Shown here piece by piece: positions 1 through 7,405 of a stretch of 61,034 nucleotides of DNA. The stretch is from Rhodospirillaceae bacterium (GTDB lineage Bacteria; Pseudomonadota; Alphaproteobacteria; UBA8366). The stretch is from NCBI GenBank assembly GCA_002722095.1, contig PBKG01000008.1, positions 1 through 61,034 of the forward strand, written 5' to 3'. How positions within the stretch are numbered: position 1 is the stretch's first letter; each line of letters opens with the position of its first letter. The notes under the pieces were generated by a model. It was not told the origin of the DNA. It made no database searches and saw only the letters and a program-made list of their open reading frames with translations. The position numbers and the translations under genes are program-made.

Positions 1-137
1 TCAAGAGCACAGGCACCGACATGTATGTCGGTTACCGTCATGTCTCGGTTGACCGTGACATCGCCGGTGCGCCTGGTGGCGAGATCGACTTCGAAGACCA
101 GAACCTCTGGGTCATGGGTATCCGGGCCCGCTTCTAG
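1..137 (+). CDS. Outer-membrane porin, C-terminal fragment
   Basis: Only the last 44 codons are in the window, in the frame that starts at base 3 and ends at the TAG at 135-137. The translation alternates polar and hydrophobic residues (MYVGYRHVSV, LWVMGIRARF) as in transmembrane beta strands. It ends in an arginine-rich strand with a terminal phenylalanine, the usual signal for beta-barrel insertion by the BAM complex. This fits a Gram-negative general porin. The 5' part lies outside the window, so the subfamily cannot be set. A strong terminator follows 33 bases after the stop. Confidence 0.7.
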   Translation, partial: KSTGTDMYVGYRHVSVDRDIAGAPGGEIDFEDQNLWVMGIRARF

Positions 138-170
138 TCCTTCGTAAAAAAAGAATTAGAGTTTGACTTG

Positions 171-203
171 AAAGCCCCGGAGGTTTCCTCCGGGGCTTTT
201 TTT
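171..203 (+). terminator. Rho-independent terminator of the porin gene
   Basis: A perfect 13-bp stem (171-183 with 187-199), rich in G and C, encloses a 3-base TTT loop and runs into seven T residues. It lies just after the porin stop codon. The opposing gene ends at 220, so the hairpin may also limit antisense read-through. Confidence 0.9.
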
Positions 204-219
204 ATCCACTTGCGTCAGG

Positions 220-1581
220 TTAAGGTGACCGAGTTTTCTTCATTATCTCGGTAATGTCGGGGATGTCGCTCAACTGATTTAGCGCGTCATACAATTCCCG
301 TGCTTGTCCTTGTGCGAGGGATCTACGAGCGCAATCGAAAAACTTGCTTTCAACCTCCTCGTCACGCATCGGGTTGTCTGGACCACGAGCAATCATATGT
401 TCGATACGGGCGCGGTGATGGGTACCAGAAGAGGTCGTGATGATTACGGTTCCGCCATATTTGTCAGACCAATTTTGATCCAGGGCTGGGTCTGGAGATG
501 CATGGACTAGGCGCATCAATTCCTGGATCTTCGGTTCTCTAACAGCCGTATCGGTGAAATGATCAAGTCTCGGCCAGCCGTCGGTAAGCGTACGTGCGAT
601 GAGATAGTGAATGCTCCATTTGGCGTCGAGAGCCGATTTTGGATTGGGCCGGTTGATATGATCGTGTCGACTTGATTCGGATAACACATCAATTCTTTCA
701 ATTTCGGAAGCGGCGAGATTGTGTCGCGATGTCAGGTCACGGACCATTTCGATAAAAGGATGAGTGTGCGCGCCGCTAGGATAAAGTTTTAGGCAAAGGC
801 CCGGGTCCAGAATTTCCGGAGGGTGAAACCAAGCGGCCAAAGCCAAATCGGGTTTGGCAGTATCCGGGCCGAGAAAAACATCGAAAAACCCTTGTTTCTT
901 TTCGAAGGCGGCTTCGTTGGCGCTAAATCCTTCCTCGGCCGCAAAAAGCGCGAAAATAGCATTGCGTCCTGCGTGTCCTGCGTGAAGGGGTTTCGTCATC
1001 GTACCAAAATTGGTTCGTAGACCCGAAGCAAGCGAAGCAGCGATCGAGAGAGCCGTTGCTATTTTCGGCGCGTTCATCTTCATCAATGCCGCGCCGGCGG
1101 CAACAGCGGCGAAAATACCCAGCGTCGCCGTGCCGTGCCAGCCGATGTCATGATGAGCATAGGTAACCGCACGTCCGATCTTGCCCGCGGTTTCGAATCC
1201 GACAAGGTAGGCCTCAAGGATTTGTGTTCCGGAGCTTTTTCGAGATTCTCCGAGCGCGAGCAGGCCCGGCAGAATCGCCACTGATGGGTGACCCATCATA
1301 TTTTGCGTCATGTCGTCGAAATCGAGTGCATGAGCAGCGGTGCCATTCAGGAGCGTTGCATTTAGCGGATCACAGGTGATTGGCTGTCCGATGACCTGAC
1401 AGGGACCGGGTGTAACCGGTGTCACACGGACCGGAATGCGTGCGGTGTCAGTTGCTGCTCCGGCGAGGGCGACCCCGACGGTGTCGATAATCGCGCGTTT
1501 CGACCACTCGAAACACGCCTCGTCTAGATTCTTCGGCGCGCCCGCGTGGATACGTTCAGCGAGATCTTTTGCAAAACTCAA
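220..1581 (-). CDS. MmgE/PrpD family protein
   Basis: Family members include 2-methylcitrate dehydratase (PrpD) and related dehydratases or isomerases of small polycarboxylates; the fold is an all-alpha domain plus an alpha/beta lid. The early segment IIDTVGVALAGA and the later stretches GTAAHALDFDD and GHPSVAILPGLLALGE are typical of the family. I place the start at a TTG at 1581 (453 residues), with a GGAG about 10 bases upstream, because LSFAKDLAERI then aligns with the usual N terminus. An ATG at 1671 would overlap the mscS-type gene by 59 bases and add an atypical extension. No methylcitrate-cycle genes (prpB, prpC) are adjacent, so the substrate is unknown. A second family member lies at 38652-40046. 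Confidence 0.85.
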   Translation of the reverse strand: MSFAKDLAERIHAGAPKNLDEACFEWSKRAIIDTVGVALAGAATDTARIPVRVTPVTPGPCQVIGQPITCDPLNATLLNGTAAHALDFDDMTQNMMGHPSVAILPGLLALGESRKSSGTQILEAYLVGFETAGKIGRAVTYAHHDIGWHGTATLGIFAAVAAGAALMKMNAPKIATALSIAASLASGLRTNFGTMTKPLHAGHAGRNAIFALFAAEEGFSANEAAFEKKQGFFDVFLGPDTAKPDLALAAWFHPPEILDPGLCLKLYPSGAHTHPFIEMVRDLTSRHNLAASEIERIDVLSESSRHDHINRPNPKSALDAKWSIHYLIARTLTDGWPRLDHFTDTAVREPKIQELMRLVHASPDPALDQNWSDKYGGTVIITTSSGTHHRARIEHMIARGPDNPMRDEEVESKFFDCARRSLAQGQARELYDALNQLSDIPDITEIMKKTRSP

Positions 1582-1612
1582 CTGCCCGTTCTCCGTATGT
1601 CGGCAATTTTGT

Positions 1613-2476
1613 TCAGGATTTCGGAGCGACAGTTGACGTGGGGCCGTCGGTCGCCAGTGGCGGCATTGCAACAGCTGCGGGGCCGGCTTCCATCATCCGG
1701 ATGTTTGCCTTTCGCAACGCGCCTAAACATGCCTCATTGACCTTGAAACGTGCGTCGAAATAGCTGTTGCTCTTAACCCAGCAGCGAATTCCAAGGACAA
1801 TTCCACCGTAGCTGAAATCTAGGACGCCTGCTTGCGGGGCGGGATTAGTTTCGACACCTTCGAGCGTCGAGAACGCATCTTTGAGAACCGCGATCGCTTT
1901 ATCGGCGTCTTCCTCTGCGCCAATGCAGATCTTGGTTTCGACAATTCGATATTCATGGGAATCGACGATGATCTGACCCACGATTTCCTTGTTGGGAATA
2001 GTGATCTGTTCGCCGTCCTCGCCGACTAGATAGGTGAAACCAAGGGTAATGTTTTCGACAACGCCGCTGACACCTTGTACCGAAATCGTACTACCGACTT
2101 TGAATGGCCGCGTGAGGATAATCGTAAGGCCGGCGCCGTAGTTCGAAAGCGGGCCTTGGATTGCGAGAGTGGCACCAAAGGCAGATGCGCCGGCGAGAGC
2201 GATGAGCGGCGCGATACTGATGCCGAAATTTCCAAGGGTGATTATGACCAGGATCGCGATGATGAGTAACTTGGTAAGCGACCCGAAAAATCGACTGAGC
2301 GTCGTGTCGATATTTCGACCTTCGGCGACTTTGGTGACCTTTTTTCCTATGATGCTGGCGATCTTTAGACCGATCAGCAGAAATACCAATGCCCCTAAAA
2401 TTTGAAAGCCGTACTTGACGGCAAACTCGGTGATCACATCCACCCATTTGCCGACTTCTTCGATTTCTTTGGTCAT
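1613..2476 (-). CDS. MscS-family mechanosensitive channel
   Basis: A small-conductance mechanosensitive channel of the inner membrane, which releases solutes on hypo-osmotic shock. The 287-residue length matches E. coli MscS. Hydrophobic segments lie near residues 20-45 and 65-85. The pore-lining helix follows, with the Ala/Gly-rich pattern LIALAGASAFGATLAIQGPL near residues 90-110. The beta domain comes next (FKVGSTISVQGVSGVVENITL, then ITIPNKEIVGQIIVD). An AGGAG lies about 8 bases before the ATG. It is 31 bases upstream of the MmgE/PrpD gene on the same strand and may be cotranscribed, though no functional link is obvious. Confidence 0.93.
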   Translation of the reverse strand: MTKEIEEVGKWVDVITEFAVKYGFQILGALVFLLIGLKIASIIGKKVTKVAEGRNIDTTLSRFFGSLTKLLIIAILVIITLGNFGISIAPLIALAGASAFGATLAIQGPLSNYGAGLTIILTRPFKVGSTISVQGVSGVVENITLGFTYLVGEDGEQITIPNKEIVGQIIVDSHEYRIVETKICIGAEEDADKAIAVLKDAFSTLEGVETNPAPQAGVLDFSYGGIVLGIRCWVKSNSYFDARFKVNEACLGALRKANIRMMEAGPAAVAMPPLATDGPTSTVAPKS

Positions 2477-2542
2477 GTCATGCTCTCCTGCGCGATACTA
2501 TAGCGGTCGCAGCCAAGGCCGCCAAACCGGATTGAAACGCAA

Positions 2543-3175
2543 ATGGATCCCTTCGGATTGATATCGATAGGCCTCGGTGCCGCGTGGGCGAGTGGGCTAA
2601 ATCTATATGCGACCGTGCTTATTTTTGGCGGTTTGCATGCGTTGGGAATCATCGAATTACCGCCCGATCTTAAGGTGCTTTCGAAGCCAGGCGTCTTGAT
2701 CACAGCTGCCATTTTATATTGCTTGGAATTCATCGCCGATAAGGTGCCTGGCGTAGATAGCGTATGGGACGCCGTTCATAGTTTCATTCGCATCCCAGCG
2801 GGTGCCTTGATGGCAGCGGGGGCGGTGGGTGGCCTAGAAAACGAGTTCGGCTACGACGTGCTCACCATTGCCGCTCTGATAGCTGGCGGCGCGCTTAGCG
2901 GCCTGACTCATGCGACCAAGTCTGGCGTTCGAGTTATGGCAAATACCTCGCCCGAACCGGTCTCGAACTGGTTTTTATCGATTTTTGAAGATGTATTGGT
3001 CGTAATCGGCGCTGTCCTCGCGGTCGCCAAACCGGTGGTATTTGTGGTGCTTTTGGCGCTGTTTTTGGTATTGGCTATTTGGCTATTGCCCAAGGTAATC
3101 CGCGCGCTGCGTAAATTGATCGGCTACCTTGGCGATCGAGTAGGCGAATTCCGTCGCGACAGACGGAACCAATAA
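2543..3175 (+). CDS. DUF4126 family membrane protein
   Basis: A 210-residue integral membrane protein of unknown function. The N-terminal segment (GLGAAWASGLNLYATVLIFG) and the mid-region (EFIADKVPGVDSVWDAVHSF, then IRIPAGALMAAGAVG) resemble the DUF4126 family as I recall it. There are about five hydrophobic segments. The C terminus (VIRALRKLIGYLGDRVGEF) is basic and amphipathic. The gene is monocistronic and divergent from the mechanosensitive channel, with 66 bases between the two starts. A bidirectional terminator follows the stop. No clear Shine-Dalgarno is seen before the ATG. Confidence 0.8.
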   Translation: MDPFGLISIGLGAAWASGLNLYATVLIFGGLHALGIIELPPDLKVLSKPGVLITAAILYCLEFIADKVPGVDSVWDAVHSFIRIPAGALMAAGAVGGLENEFGYDVLTIAALIAGGALSGLTHATKSGVRVMANTSPEPVSNWFLSIFEDVLVVIGAVLAVAKPVVFVVLLALFLVLAIWLLPKVIRALRKLIGYLGDRVGEFRRDRRNQ

Positions 3176-3180
3176 AAAAA

Positions 3181-3206
3181 ACGGGCGGCTCTCGCGAACC
3201 GCCCGT
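3181..3206. terminator. Bidirectional terminator between convergent genes
   Basis: An 8-bp G/C-rich stem (3181-3188 with 3199-3206) has T-rich sequence on its plus side and a run of seven A residues before it, which reads as a T run on the minus strand. It sits between the stop codons of the DUF4126 gene and the OmpA-type gene, and can serve both. Confidence 0.8.
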
Positions 3207-3231
3207 TCTTAAATTCTGTATTAAATCGGTG

Positions 3232-4056
3232 TTACTTGACTTTAACTTCTACGCGGCGGTTCTTCGGCTCTTTTTTGCCGTCGCCGGTTTTGACCGCAGG
3301 CTGAGATTCGCCGTTGGCAGTCACGTATACCTTCTTAACGCCTTTGTCTTTGAGATACTTCTTGGCGGCCTTCGCGCGCTTCAAGGAAAGCGCTTGGTTG
3401 GCTGCTTTGCTGCCCGAAGTGTCGGTGTGGGCTTGCAAGGTAACGGTCTTCTTCTTGCCAGCAATTGCCGCGGCACGGTTGAGGACCATTTCGCCTTCCC
3501 GATTAATCTTGGAGCTACCGAGACCAAAGTAGATGACCATCGGCTTAGGCTTGCTCTTCAGGCTCGCCCAATACTTCTTGGCGGCCTTTGACAGCGCCTT
3601 GTCCATGTACTTCTTACACTTCTTAATGTCCTTGGGCTGCAGGTTCTCTTCAAGTTCCTGCATGTAGCAGTCCCAACCAGCCTGCGCCTTGGCCATTTCC
3701 TTCGGTGCGAACTTGAGGCCGCCACGTTCTTTCATCACGTGCCAGCGACGGAGACCGCCCTTGGCCTTTTTCCAATTCTTCTTGGTAATCTCGCGCTGCT
3801 TGCGAGTATCGGGCTTGGGCGCTTTGCCGCTTGCCGCTTTACGGGCCTTGTTGGCGAAATAGATGGCGTCCGGATGGTCGCCTTCTTTGTTTTCCGCTTT
3901 GGCCAGCTTGATGTATTCCTTATGCAGGGTGCGTTCGAACTTGCCACCCTTTGCTTTCAACGCCGCTGCTGCGTCGATATCGCTTTGCGACGTGATCGCA
4001 CACGCGCTCAGCCCCATCGCCAGAGCACCTGCCGCTAAAATTTTAAAGATTCGCAT
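3232..4056 (-). CDS. OmpA-family lipoprotein
   Basis: A predicted outer-membrane lipoprotein that would anchor to peptidoglycan. The signal peptide ends in a lipobox (LSAC, Cys19 from the chosen start). A lysine-rich, mostly helical middle region of about 140 residues follows. A C-terminal OmpA/MotB-like domain occupies about residues 170-274 (FGLGSSKINREGEMVLNRAA, LQAHTDTSGS, LSLKRAKAAKKYL, NRRVEV). I chose the ATG at 4056 (274 residues) rather than 4071 because GGGGAAG lies 5-6 bases before it and the signal peptide then begins normally. The lysine-rich middle is unusual and I could not assign it to a known domain. Confidence 0.85.
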   Translation of the reverse strand: MRIFKILAAGALAMGLSACAITSQSDIDAAAALKAKGGKFERTLHKEYIKLAKAENKEGDHPDAIYFANKARKAASGKAPKPDTRKQREITKKNWKKAKGGLRRWHVMKERGGLKFAPKEMAKAQAGWDCYMQELEENLQPKDIKKCKKYMDKALSKAAKKYWASLKSKPKPMVIYFGLGSSKINREGEMVLNRAAAIAGKKKTVTLQAHTDTSGSKAANQALSLKRAKAAKKYLKDKGVKKVYVTANGESQPAVKTGDGKKEPKNRRVEVKVK

Positions 4057-4338
4057 GGATTCTTCCCCCATTAAACAAAGTGGTGTACCTGACGATACAC
4101 GAATGAAAACAAGCTCCTTTAAGCTCCCGGTCCGAATTTCGCACGCTCGCCGTTCAAAATCCAGAGAGAATTTAAGTTTTCTTGCAAGTAAATCTTCTAG
4201 GAAATTTACTTTTGCCTAGTTATCACCTAACCGATTTTTGTTGTGGTTGCAATGGACTAGGTGGCTAATGGCCGCGTAAATACTTCAAATGATGCATATA
4301 GGTCACGCTTTTGCGCGCAAATAAATTTTAACTATTTA
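4057..4338. other. Non-coding AT-rich gap with inverted repeat
   Basis: This 282-base stretch lies upstream of the OmpA-type lipoprotein gene and downstream of the O-antigen-ligase-like gene, both on the minus strand. I see no convincing gene or RNA. It holds an 8-bp inverted repeat (AAGTAAAT at 4186-4193 with ATTTACTT at 4204-4211) that could be an operator or part of the lipoprotein leader. It presumably carries the lipoprotein promoter, but I cannot pick the hexamers with confidence. Confidence 0.3.
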
Positions 4339-5613
4339 TTAATTTTTACCGTCCTTTTCCCCAATTTCCAATTTCGGTGGTACCGCGAGCAACATTGCCA
4401 TGACCGTACTAAAGAGTATTAGCCACCAAGACGACCAGAACGAAAAATTATATAAATTCGCGTTCCAAAACGCGGCAAACATGCCGGTCGCCGCGATGGC
4501 GCCCGGCACATGGTCCCGTAGTCGTCCATAAATCACCCACAATAGGGCAGCAATAGCCGCTAACAGTGCCAAAAGCCCAAATATGCCGGTTTCGAGCCAG
4601 ACTTCGAGGATGAAATTGTGTGGATGGGAGGGCAGGTTTTCCTGATTGAACTGGGCAATGATTTGATTGGCCGCAGGCAAGAAATTCGATGTATCGAGGC
4701 CGACTCCAAGCCAGAAATTAGCTTGAATATGGGAAAGTGCAAACGCCCATATTACTTGCCGGTGGTGGTCCAAGATATTGTTTGAAAAATAGAAATCGGA
4801 ATATCTGTCTTGTGGATAGTTGGGTAGGTGACTCCAAATAAAGGCCAGCACACCGAGAACCAAAAGCCCACTCCCGCCGATCAAAAGCAGTGCTTGCTTC
4901 CATTTTAGACGCTGTAAAACCACTCCAAAGACCATACCCAAGAAACCACAAAAGAGTGTCATTGCGGCGGCTTGCTTGTTGGCTCCAACGCCAATGACAT
5001 AAACGAATGCGGGATAGGCAAGCGAAAAGGCCCGCCAAGTCCCACCGCGTCGCCACGCGAGCCAACAGACGACCGGAGCGAGGCAGGTTAAGGTGACGGT
5101 GTGCGATTTCAGAAACAAGCGCGCGGTGTCGATCGTTATTTCCGAACCCTGCATACTGAGCAGCCCGATCAGACCGGGCCAAAGGTAGAGAGAGACGAGC
5201 GCAATGGCGCCAGCAACGACGAAAAAACACAAAAAAATGAAAAACGCGAGTTCGAGTTCAAAATGCCGGTCGCGGAAATATCGCCAGATGACCGCTGCAA
5301 TTGCGAGGTAAAAAATCGTTCTTGCCCAGACGGTTGCTGAACGTGTCGTGTCAATTGAAAGAAACACGCCTGCGAGGGCGATAACGAAAAAGACTCCCAG
5401 AGCATATGCCGTGGGCGTTCGCCAAGCTTTGCGACTTTCCAAGAGTACAGTTTTGCATTTCGAGTCGTAGAGAATGGGTGACAGCAGAAAGGTGCAGACC
5501 AGAACGATGAAAAAACCAATTGCGTAACTGGGGCCTGCCACAGTCATCGGTGCCATTGCGCCGCAGAAAAACGGCACAGCGACATGCCACCAACGGTCAA
5601 AAAGAACTTTCAT
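4339..5613 (-). CDS. O-antigen ligase / Wzy-family membrane protein
   Basis: A 424-residue polytopic membrane protein with about ten to twelve hydrophobic segments. The Wzy_C/WaaL signature lies in the large periplasmic loop: DHHRQVIWAFALSHIQANF, then SHPHNFILEVWLETGIFGLL. These carry the conserved Arg and His of glycan ligases and polymerases. WaaL-type proteins transfer undecaprenyl-linked glycans to lipid A-core; related proteins polymerise or transfer other glycans. No glycosyltransferase or lipid-carrier genes are adjacent, so the substrate cannot be inferred. tRNA-Lys lies 71 bases upstream on the same strand. Confidence 0.85.
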   Translation of the reverse strand: MKVLFDRWWHVAVPFFCGAMAPMTVAGPSYAIGFFIVLVCTFLLSPILYDSKCKTVLLESRKAWRTPTAYALGVFFVIALAGVFLSIDTTRSATVWARTIFYLAIAAVIWRYFRDRHFELELAFFIFLCFFVVAGAIALVSLYLWPGLIGLLSMQGSEITIDTARLFLKSHTVTLTCLAPVVCWLAWRRGGTWRAFSLAYPAFVYVIGVGANKQAAAMTLFCGFLGMVFGVVLQRLKWKQALLLIGGSGLLVLGVLAFIWSHLPNYPQDRYSDFYFSNNILDHHRQVIWAFALSHIQANFWLGVGLDTSNFLPAANQIIAQFNQENLPSHPHNFILEVWLETGIFGLLALLAAIAALLWVIYGRLRDHVPGAIAATGMFAAFWNANLYNFSFWSSWWLILFSTVMAMLLAVPPKLEIGEKDGKN

Positions 5614-5684
5614 GGATGGGTGCGGTCTTCGTTTATGCGGTTCGGCCTCGACCTTTGCGAAACGAGTCGCCGGAAATTGAAAAG

Positions 5685-5760
<76 letters not shown>

Positions 5761-5847
5761 CCGGTACGTTTGCGAGGCGGAACTTACGGAAGCGGGCGCG
5801 GAGGGTCAATCGTAGAAAGCGGTAGCGCTGAAATTTGTAAATACCGA

Positions 5848-5874
5848 AAACCGGCCGCCAAACGCGGCCGGTTT
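5848..5874 (-). terminator. Terminator of the 32-codon gene
   Basis: A perfect 11-bp stem (5848-5858 with 5864-5874) encloses a 5-base loop and is followed on the minus strand by TTTTCGGTATTT. It lies 28 bases past the stop of the small gene and delimits a very short transcript. Confidence 0.75.
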
Positions 5875-5901
5875 ATCAATGGGGTATGTTAGGAGGTGGG
5901 T

Positions 5902-6000
5902 TTAGTAAATCCCGGGCAGTCCCATTTCGCTTGGCAGAGCAAATGCCAACGAAACGGCAAAGAGCGGGACGGCTATAAGTATTGCTTTTAAAGCGGTCAT
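5902..6000 (-). CDS. 32-residue predicted exported or membrane peptide
   Basis: A short gene that size cut-offs would miss. The protein has MTALK, then a hydrophobic core (AILIAVPLFAVSLAFA), then LPSEMGLPGIY. The core plus the AFA/L junction reads like a signal peptide whose cleavage would release an 11-residue peptide; a single-pass membrane peptide is the alternative. Support for a real gene: an AGGAG 9 bases before the ATG, an 11-bp hairpin terminator 28 bases after the TAA, and a Crp-type palindrome about 90 bases upstream. It is a self-contained unit downstream of the Crp/Fnr gene, on the same strand. I recognise no family; it is not CydX-like in sequence. The function is unknown. Confidence 0.6.
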   Translation of the reverse strand: MTALKAILIAVPLFAVSLAFALPSEMGLPGIY

Positions 6001-6082
6001 TTTCCGGCTCCTTTCTGTTTGTTTCGTTCGTATCCGCATCCCCTGCGTTGAACAAAACATACGAAACCAACCGGCGGTTTGC

Positions 6083-6098
6083 AGTGACGTCGATCACA
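6083..6098 (-). promoter_or_regulatory. Crp-type operator upstream of the 32-codon gene
   Basis: On the minus strand the site reads TGTGATCGACGTCACT. It matches the TGTGA-N6-TCACA consensus of the Crp family at 9 of 10 defined positions. A TATGTT -10-like hexamer at 6061-6056 would place a start near 6049. That puts the site centre at about -41.5, the class II activator position. The -10 match is only 4 of 6, so the promoter is inferred. Confidence 0.6.
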
Positions 6099-6132
6099 AA
6101 AGAAAAATAAAAATGTGCGAAAATTCTGGCGC

Positions 6133-6831
6133 TTACAATCCGCGGAAGTCTTCGACCATGTCATGCAGTAGTTCGAGATCGTGGATGATCAATGAACTGC
6201 CCTGACGCTCGACCAGATCACGTTTGGTGAGATCGCTGAACACGCGAGCCACGGTTTCGCGGGTCGTGGAAACCCGACTTGCCACGTCATTGTGAATCGG
6301 GATGGGTTCGATCTTGGCTGTGTTGTCATCGAGCACATTCTCGTTGGCTAGCCGCAGAATTTCCGCAAGCACGCGGTTATTGGCACCAAGCGTGCTCAAA
6401 TCCATGATCCGGTCGGTCGAAACTCGGATAATCTGCGCCATCTCAACCAACAGCTGGAGCGAAATTTCCGGATATATCAGGAGTAGGTCCTTGAACGGCT
6501 CCTGACTGAGCGACGCCAGTAACGAGTCTTCGACAGCTATGACGTTGGCTGACCGAGGCTGATTATCGAGTGCTGCGAGCTGACCGAAATATTGACCTGC
6601 AACCATTTCGTCGAAAGTGATTTCACGGCCTGAAAGGGAGAAATTAACGACCCGGACACGTCCGGTCGCAACAAAATAAATTTCCGAACTGTCGCTTTGG
6701 CGATCGACAATGACTTCTTGTTTTTTGACATTTCGCCACGTGCAACGCTGCTCCAACTTTTCGCGATCGTTGGGCGTCATGGTCTTCAAAATATCGATGC
6801 CTGCGAGAGACTGTCCGCTGTTATCCGCCAT
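6133..6831 (-). CDS. Crp/Fnr family transcriptional regulator
   Basis: A 232-residue regulator with an N-terminal cyclic-nucleotide-fold domain (about residues 12-125), a dimer helix (about 125-160) and a C-terminal winged helix. The recognition helix contains RETVAR (191-196), the R-E-x-x-x-R pattern by which Crp reads GTGA half-sites; a near-consensus GTGA-N6-TCAC site lies just downstream at 6083-6098. There is no N-terminal cysteine cluster, so it is not an Fe-S Fnr. In the nucleotide pocket the usual G-E-L is G83-Q84-L85, while R93-S94 is kept. The Glu-to-Gln change may alter cAMP recognition, so the effector is uncertain. Confidence 0.92.
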   Translation of the reverse strand: MADNSGQSLAGIDILKTMTPNDREKLEQRCTWRNVKKQEVIVDRQSDSSEIYFVATGRVRVVNFSLSGREITFDEMVAGQYFGQLAALDNQPRSANVIAVEDSLLASLSQEPFKDLLLIYPEISLQLLVEMAQIIRVSTDRIMDLSTLGANNRVLAEILRLANENVLDDNTAKIEPIPIHNDVASRVSTTRETVARVFSDLTKRDLVERQGSSLIIHDLELLHDMVEDFRGL

Positions 6832-6910
6832 GGCGAATCCCTTTTATTGCTCCCGGCATTCGGGTTGTAGAAGTCTAGCGCGCGCAAGCTAGTATGGCGA
6901 GGCTTATTTG

Positions 6911-7405
6911 TTAACCACGATGTCTTAAGACTTGATTTTCCACATGAATGCGCTTTGCGAGGATCGCGGAGTTTAGAAACGTGAAGATAGCGGCAACCGC
7001 CCAAAGTTGGAAAGCCAGCGGCAAAATGGCTACTTCCAAAACCACCACGACGTAGTTTGGGTGTTTACACCAGCGATAGGGGCCGTGACGCACAAGTGGG
7101 GCATCGGGCAAGTCGATCACGCGGGTACTCCAATATCGACCGAGCGATACCAGGACCCAAATCCGTAGAAGCTGTACGGCACCGTAAAGCGCTACAAGCG
7201 GCCAAATGACATTTGTGTCCGGTGGATTGGCCAACGTCATCGTGACGAGCCAGCCCACATGGACGGCGACGATAATAGAGTAATGCCCCTTGCCGACTTC
7301 GCTCCCACCTTCGGAAACCAAGCGTTTGGTGTTGCGGTTCGAATAAATGAGTTCGGCAAGCCGTTGCAGTGCAACCGCCAGCAACAGCCAATAGGCGATC
7401 GTCAT
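6911..7405 (-). CDS. Isoprenylcysteine carboxyl methyltransferase-like membrane enzyme
   Basis: A 164-residue membrane protein with about four hydrophobic segments. The ICMT-family C-terminal core is present: LVRHGPYRWCKHPNYVVVVL (RHP-type S-adenosylmethionine-binding segment), then ILAKRIHVENQVL with the conserved Glu. Its ATG overlaps the stop of the type III polyketide synthase gene by 4 bases, so the two are translationally coupled. In Streptomyces the comparable pair SrsA-SrsB makes and O-methylates alkylresorcinols. By analogy this enzyme probably methylates the hydroxyl of the polyketide lipid in the membrane rather than a prenylated cysteine. That substrate is inferred. Confidence 0.85.
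   Translation of the reverse strand: MTIAYWLLLAVALQRLAELIYSNRNTKRLVSEGGSEVGKGHYSIIVAVHVGWLVTMTLANPPDTNVIWPLVALYGAVQLLRIWVLVSLGRYWSTRVIDLPDAPLVRHGPYRWCKHPNYVVVVLEVAILPLAFQLWAVAAIFTFLNSAILAKRIHVENQVLRHRG

Noticed and set aside
6875..6892. CTAGC/GCTAG inverted repeat downstream of the ICMT-like gene as a terminator
   Set aside because: The stem is only 5 bp and no T run follows on the minus strand.
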